Origin: Actinomycetota bacterium
GTDB taxonomy: Bacteria > Actinomycetota > Thermoleophilia > Miltoncostaeales > Miltoncostaeaceae
Assembly (NCBI GenBank): GCA_005788075.1
Contig: SXZC01000187.1
Span: 1-17,278, forward strand
DNA length: 17,278 nucleotides
Reading direction: 5' to 3'
This document shows positions 13,442 through 17,278 of this stretch, piece after piece. The notes under the pieces are model-generated. The model worked only from the letters and a program-made list of their open reading frames with translations. It searched no databases and was not told the DNA's origin. A program made the position numbers and the translations under genes. Position 1 is the first letter of the stretch, and the number at the start of each line of letters is the position of its first letter.

Positions 13442-15088
13442 CTAGCCCATGAGGTCGGCAAGGCCCTCGCCCAGCGCCTTGAGCCCGCGCGGCACATCGA
13501 GCTTGTCGAGGTCGACCTGGATGATGTACGCCGTGTCGCGGTCCTTGCGCGCACGCGCGAGCGCCTCATCGAGCTGCTCGGGGGTGTGCACCTGGATGCC
13601 GATGGCGCCCACCACCGCGCCCACGGCCGCGTAGTCCCACTGGGCGATGTCGTTGAAGTCGCCGTCGTGGATGCTGCGCTCGGCGCCGTATCCGTGGTTG
13701 TCGAGCACCAGGACGATCGGTGCCACGCCCTCGCGCACTGCGGTGGATAGGTCGAAGCCGGTCATCTGGAACGAGCCGTCTCCCACCAGCACGACGGGCC
13801 GCCCCTTGCCGCGCGCCAGCGCCGCGCCGTACGACGCCGGCACCGCGAAGCCCATCCCCACGTACAGGCGCGCGATGTGGAACTGCCCGCTGCGGTTGAG
13901 GCGGGCATCCATCGAGAGGTGGGCGCCCACCCCGACGTCGCACACCACGATGTCCGACTTCTCGACGAACCGCTGCAGGCGGTCGGCCACCACGTCGGTG
14001 GTGATGCGGTCGGAGTCGGTCACCTCGCCCGCCCACGCGTGCGGGAGGTTCTTCGGCACCTTGTTGGGCTTGATCTCGTCGATGCGTCGCTCGAGCACGT
14101 GGGCCATGCCCGCCAGGTCCACGCCCTCGTAGAAGCGATGCTCCACGCTCGTGCCCGTGGCGCTGAAGTGGATGCGGTTCTCGGGGGCGATGTTCGAGGT
14201 GAAGGCCCCTGTGGTGATGTCGTTGATGTTCACGCCCACCTCGATCACGAGGTCCACCGACTCCACGTACTCGCGAAGCTCGGGGGTCGAGCCCGCGCCC
14301 ACGTACACGCCCATCACGAGCGGGTGGGTCTCGTCCACGGCGCCCTTGCCCATCACCGACTCCACCATCGGGATGCCCGTGGCCTCGGCGAACGCCAGCA
14401 CGCGATCGCCGTACTGCAGGCTGCGCGCGCCGTGGCCCACCCACATGATCGGCCGCTTGGCGGCATTGATGCGGGTGATCACGTCATCGGCCGCCGCGCT
14501 GAGGCGGGATGCCGGCACGAGCGTCTCGGCCGGGCGGGTGACGGGGCGCGGGTGCTCCGGCACCGCGCCGATGAGGTCGCGCGGCAGCTCGATGTAGCCC
14601 GGCAGCAGGTCCTCCTGCACGTGGAGCAGCAGCCAGTCGATCTGGTCGTAGGCCTCGTCCGGGTCGTCGAGCAGCACGCAGTACGGCGCGATCTCCTGCA
14701 TCATCCGGTACGGGGAGTCCATGTCTGCCGAGGGCATGTGGTGGATGCGGCGCCCGTCGCGCTCAGCCAGGCCCGGGGCACCGCCGATCACCACCAGCGG
14801 CACGCGCTCGGCGTTGGCGCTGCCCACGGCGGCCATGGTGGCCAGGATGCCCACGCCGTAGGTCACGGCCACGGCGCCGAGGCCCTTCTCGCGCGCGAAG
14901 CCATCGGCCGCGTAGGTGGCGGCCTCCTCGCGCGTGCAGTTCACCATGCGGGTACCGCGCTCGTCGCCGATCACGTGCAGGCCGAGGATGAAGTCACCGG
15001 GCACGCCGAAGATGTGATCCACGCCCTTCTTCGAGAGCGCCTCGATGAGGTACTCACCGACGGAGAGTCGCGTCTTCTTGTTGGGCAT
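13442..15088 (-). CDS. Thiamine-diphosphate 2-keto acid decarboxylase (pyruvate/indolepyruvate decarboxylase type)
   Basis: A 548-residue ThDP enzyme that removes CO2 from a 2-keto acid to give an aldehyde. N-terminal Pyr domain: GVPGDF (Asp32) and NCTREEAATYAADGFAR with the ThDP-activating Glu54. IHH (His116-His117) is the hallmark double His of decarboxylases; acetolactate synthases lack it. The PP domain carries VGDGSFQMT (Asp437) and LDNHGYGAERSIHDG (Asn464, Gly466, Glu470), completing the Mg-ThDP site and matching the catalytic Glu of Zymomonas pyruvate decarboxylase. Pyruvate, indolepyruvate, phenylpyruvate and branched-chain acids are all possible substrates. The start ATG has GGAGG 7 nt upstream. 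It lies 33 nt behind the ABC exporter genes and may share their mRNA. Confidence 0.9.
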   Translation of the reverse strand: MPNKKTRLSVGEYLIEALSKKGVDHIFGVPGDFILGLHVIGDERGTRMVNCTREEAATYAADGFAREKGLGAVAVTYGVGILATMAAVGSANAERVPLVVIGGAPGLAERDGRRIHHMPSADMDSPYRMMQEIAPYCVLLDDPDEAYDQIDWLLLHVQEDLLPGYIELPRDLIGAVPEHPRPVTRPAETLVPASRLSAAADDVITRINAAKRPIMWVGHGARSLQYGDRVLAFAEATGIPMVESVMGKGAVDETHPLVMGVYVGAGSTPELREYVESVDLVIEVGVNINDITTGAFTSNIAPENRIHFSATGTSVEHRFYEGVDLAGMAHVLERRIDEIKPNKVPKNLPHAWAGEVTDSDRITTDVVADRLQRFVEKSDIVVCDVGVGAHLSMDARLNRSGQFHIARLYVGMGFAVPASYGAALARGKGRPVVLVGDGSFQMTGFDLSTAVREGVAPIVLVLDNHGYGAERSIHDGDFNDIAQWDYAAVGAVVGAIGIQVHTPEQLDEALARARKDRDTAYIIQVDLDKLDVPRGLKALGEGLADLMG

Positions 15089-15095
15089 CGTGGGG

Positions 15096-15100
15096 CCTCC
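15096..15100 (-). promoter_or_regulatory. Ribosome binding site of the decarboxylase gene
   Basis: GGAGG on the minus strand, 7 nt before the ATG at 15088. A strong independent site, unlike the coupled starts of the neighbouring ABC genes. Confidence 0.6.
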
Positions 15101-15121
15101 GAAGAGAGAGGGGTTGCCTAC

Positions 15122-16942
15122 CTAACCTACCCCACCGGCCTCTTCCCAGTCGGAGTAGAGCCCCGCGTAGCGCCCGCCCATGCGCATGAGCTCATCATGC
15201 GTGCCCTGCTCCGCGATGCGGCCGTCCTCCACCACGACGATCAGGTCGGCGCGGCGGATGGTGGACAGCCGATGGGCGATCACCACCGCGGTGCGGCCCT
15301 CGAGCAGGCGGTCGAGGGCCTCCTCGATGCGCTTCTCGGTGCCGATGTCGATCGATGACGTGGCCTCGTCGAGGATTACCAGTCGCGGGTCGGGCACGAG
15401 GGCCCGTGCGAAGCAGATGAGCTGCCTCTGGCCCGCCGAGAGCCTGGCGCCGCGCTCCTGCACGTCGGTGTCGATGCCCTCCGGCAGCTCCTCCACGAAT
15501 TCCAGCGCGCCGACGGCGTCGAGCGCCCGGCGCACGTCGTCGTCGCTCGCCAGGGGATGCGCGAAGCGCACGTTGTCGGCGATCGTCCCGCTGAACAGGT
15601 GGCCTTCCTGCGGCACGATGCCCATCGCGGCGCGCAGGGAGTCCTCGCGCACCTCGCGCAGGTCCATGCCATCGATGCGCACCGCGCCCTCGTCGGGGTC
15701 GTAGAGCCGGGCGATGAGCTTGGCCAGCGTCGACTTGCCGGCGCCGGTGGGCCCGACGAGCGCCACGGTGGTGCCGGGCTGCACGTGCAGGTCGACGTCA
15801 CGGATCACGTACTCGCGGCCGTAGCCGAAGGACACGTGCTCGAGGTCGATGCGGCCGGATACCTCGGGGAGATCCCTGGCGCCCGCCGCATCGGTGATGC
15901 GCGGGTCGGTCTCGAGCACGCCGAAGATCTTCTCGAGCGCCGCCATCGCGGCCTGGAACGTGTTGTAGAGCTGCGAGAGCTGCTGGATGGGATCGAAGAA
16001 CGACGACAGGTAGCCGATGAAGGCCACCATCACGCCCACGGTGAGGGCCTCGTTGAGCACGAGCGTGCCGCCGAACCAGAGGATCAGCGCGGTGCCGAGG
16101 GCGGCGAGCAGCTCGACGCCCGGGAAGTAGATGCCGCTGATCGTGACCGTGCGCATGTTCGCCCGGCGGTACTCGCGGTTGGCGTCGCGGAAGCGGCGGC
16201 GGGCCTCCTCCTCACGCCCGTGCGCCTGCACCACCCGGATGCCGGAGAGGTTCTCCTGCAGCACCGACAGCACCACCGCCACCCGCTCGCGCGTGGACCG
16301 GTAGGCGCGCGTGGCGCGGCTGCGGAACCACCAGGTGCCGATGGCCAGGAACGGGAAGATGGCGAATGCGGCGAGGGCCAGCCTCCAGTCGTAGAACATG
16401 AGGATGATCACCACGCCGATGAGCGTGAGGCCGTTGATCACCAGGGACGTCGCACCCTCGACCACCAGCTGGTTCACCGCCTCGATGTCCGCGGTGAGGC
16501 GGCTCACGCTGCGGCCGGTGGGCGTGCGCTCGTGGTGACCGAGCTCGAGCCGCATCATGTGGCGGAACACCTGCCGGCGGAGGTCGAGCAGCACGCGCTC
16601 GCCCACCCATGACGACAGGTACGACTGCCAGTACTGCGCCGCCCAGCCGATGAGGCCGATCACCACGAAGATCGACACGATCACGATGAGTGCGGTGACG
16701 CTGCCGGCGTCGATGCCGTCGTCGATCGCCACCTGGGCCAGCGCGGGTCCGGCCAGCGTGGCCCCCGTGACCAGCAGCATGAGCACGATGGTCACCAGCA
16801 CGCGCGTGCGGTACGGACGGAAGTAGGGGAGGAGGCGCCGCATGTTGCGGCGCGGCCGGCGCACGACGCGCTCCTCGTCCTCCTCCGACAGCGGGCCGAG
16901 CATTCCGCCGGCGTGCCCGTGGCCCACGGGGCGCGTGCCCAT
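15122..16942 (-). CDS. ABC exporter half-transporter (membrane domain plus ATPase), second subunit
   Basis: A 606-residue type IV (MsbA/TM287-288-like) exporter subunit. An N-terminal Gly/His-rich and charged cytoplasmic stretch (1-47) precedes six membrane segments within about 48-310. The NBD has Walker A GPTGAGKST (397-405), Q-loop Gln445, signature LSAGQ (501-505, Ala in place of the first Gly), Walker B LVILDE (521-526) and switch His557 in IAHRLST. Length is typical for a half-transporter. Its ATG overlaps the stop of the gene upstream by one nucleotide, and the two very probably form a heterodimer. The substrate (lipid, peptide or drug) cannot be told. Confidence 0.92.
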   Translation of the reverse strand: MGTRPVGHGHAGGMLGPLSEEDEERVVRRPRRNMRRLLPYFRPYRTRVLVTIVLMLLVTGATLAGPALAQVAIDDGIDAGSVTALIVIVSIFVVIGLIGWAAQYWQSYLSSWVGERVLLDLRRQVFRHMMRLELGHHERTPTGRSVSRLTADIEAVNQLVVEGATSLVINGLTLIGVVIILMFYDWRLALAAFAIFPFLAIGTWWFRSRATRAYRSTRERVAVVLSVLQENLSGIRVVQAHGREEEARRRFRDANREYRRANMRTVTISGIYFPGVELLAALGTALILWFGGTLVLNEALTVGVMVAFIGYLSSFFDPIQQLSQLYNTFQAAMAALEKIFGVLETDPRITDAAGARDLPEVSGRIDLEHVSFGYGREYVIRDVDLHVQPGTTVALVGPTGAGKSTLAKLIARLYDPDEGAVRIDGMDLREVREDSLRAAMGIVPQEGHLFSGTIADNVRFAHPLASDDDVRRALDAVGALEFVEELPEGIDTDVQERGARLSAGQRQLICFARALVPDPRLVILDEATSSIDIGTEKRIEEALDRLLEGRTAVVIAHRLSTIRRADLIVVVEDGRIAEQGTHDELMRMGGRYAGLYSDWEEAGGVG

Positions 16943-17278
16943 CAGCCCTCCCTCGCCACGAGCTCGTCGGGGCGCGCGAGCCCCTGGTCGTGGATCTCGC
17001 GGTACAGCGGGCTCTCGGCGTAGAGGGCCTCGTGCTCGCCGCGCGCCGCCACCCGCCCGTCGTCGATCAGCACGATCTCGTCGGCCAGGCTGATGGTCGA
17101 GAGCCGGTGGGCGATGATGATGGTGGTGCGTCCCTCCAACACGTTGGCGAGCGCGCGGGAGATCTCGCGCTCGGTGGAGGCGTCCACCGACGCCGTGGCC
17201 TCGTCGAGCACGAGGATGCGCGGGTCCACGAGGATCGCCCGGGCGATCGCCACGCGCTGGCGCGGCCCGCCCGGCAGC
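16942..17278 (-). CDS. ABC exporter half-transporter, first subunit (C-terminal end only)
   Basis: The last 111 or so residues of an exporter NBD; the 5' part lies beyond the window. The visible sequence runs from the signature region LPGGPRQRVAIARAI through Walker B ILVLDEATASVD, the switch IIAHRLSTISLADE, and ARGEHEALYAESPLYREIHDQ, which fits the MsbA-like family. The signature reads LPGGP where LSGGQ is expected. Walker B keeps its catalytic Glu. The stop TGA shares a base with the start of the second subunit. The frame is continuous to the last base of the window. Confidence 0.88.
   Translation of the reverse strand, partial: LPGGPRQRVAIARAILVDPRILVLDEATASVDASTEREISRALANVLEGRTTIIIAHRLSTISLADEIVLIDDGRVAARGEHEALYAESPLYREIHDQGLARPDELVAREG

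Noticed and set aside
13877..15358. 493-codon plus-strand open frame opposite the decarboxylase and ABC gene
   Set aside because: His/Val/Ala-rich mirror of well-supported genes and crosses a gene boundary; a product of high GC.

Overview
The window looks like chromosomal DNA from a high-GC (about 70% by eye) actinobacterium. The evidence is the near-exclusive G/C third codon positions, an actinobacterial-style DnaE2/ImuB mutagenesis cassette under a CGAAC(N4)GTTCG SOS box, LppX/LprG-like lipoproteins and short or absent leaders before several genes. The exact order is not resolvable by reading; a deep-branching group such as Thermoleophilia is only a guess. I found no phage, IS, integrase or CRISPR sequence. 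Almost everything is on the minus strand; the only plus-strand genes are an alpha/beta hydrolase and its possible leader ORF.

Layout in minus-strand transcription order, from high to low coordinates: (i) 17278-15122, two adjacent ABC exporter half-transporters with overlapping stop and start, the first cut by the window edge; (ii) 15088-13442, a 2-keto acid decarboxylase (pyruvate/indolepyruvate decarboxylase type), 33 nt behind the exporter; (iii) 13405-13186, tRNA-Gln(CTG) and tRNA-Glu(CTC), followed by a strong hairpin; (iv) 13122-11875, an MFS transporter converging on the plus-strand hydrolase (11064-11858) with a small hairpin between the stop codons; (v) 10921-9893, a phosphofructokinase with residues of the pyrophosphate-dependent type, divergent from the hydrolase; (vi) 9786-6838, type IA topoisomerase III with three C-terminal zinc modules; (vii) 6787-6131, a nitroreductase-family flavoprotein; (viii) 6088-3572, three tandem paralogous lipoproteins; (ix) 3506-1, an SOS-type translesion cassette of imuB, a small DUF6504-like protein and dnaE2 (3' end outside the window).

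The best functional story is region (ix). A perfect 22-bp palindrome containing the LexA core CGAACATATGTTCG lies exactly at the imuB start, inside a longer inverted repeat of about 53 nt. The three cassette genes overlap one another, so DNA damage should induce them as one unit. ImuA/ImuA', the usual third partner, is not encoded next to imuB; a small translationally coupled protein sits between imuB and dnaE2 instead. The other genes are mostly metabolic or housekeeping (glycolysis, topology, redox, envelope lipoproteins, export), and nothing in the window clearly ties them into one pathway. I saw no obviously new defence or mobile system. The most unusual items are the inverted repeat at the SOS operator, the imuA-less cassette with its small coupled protein, the tandem lipoproteins, and the altered ABC signature at the right edge.
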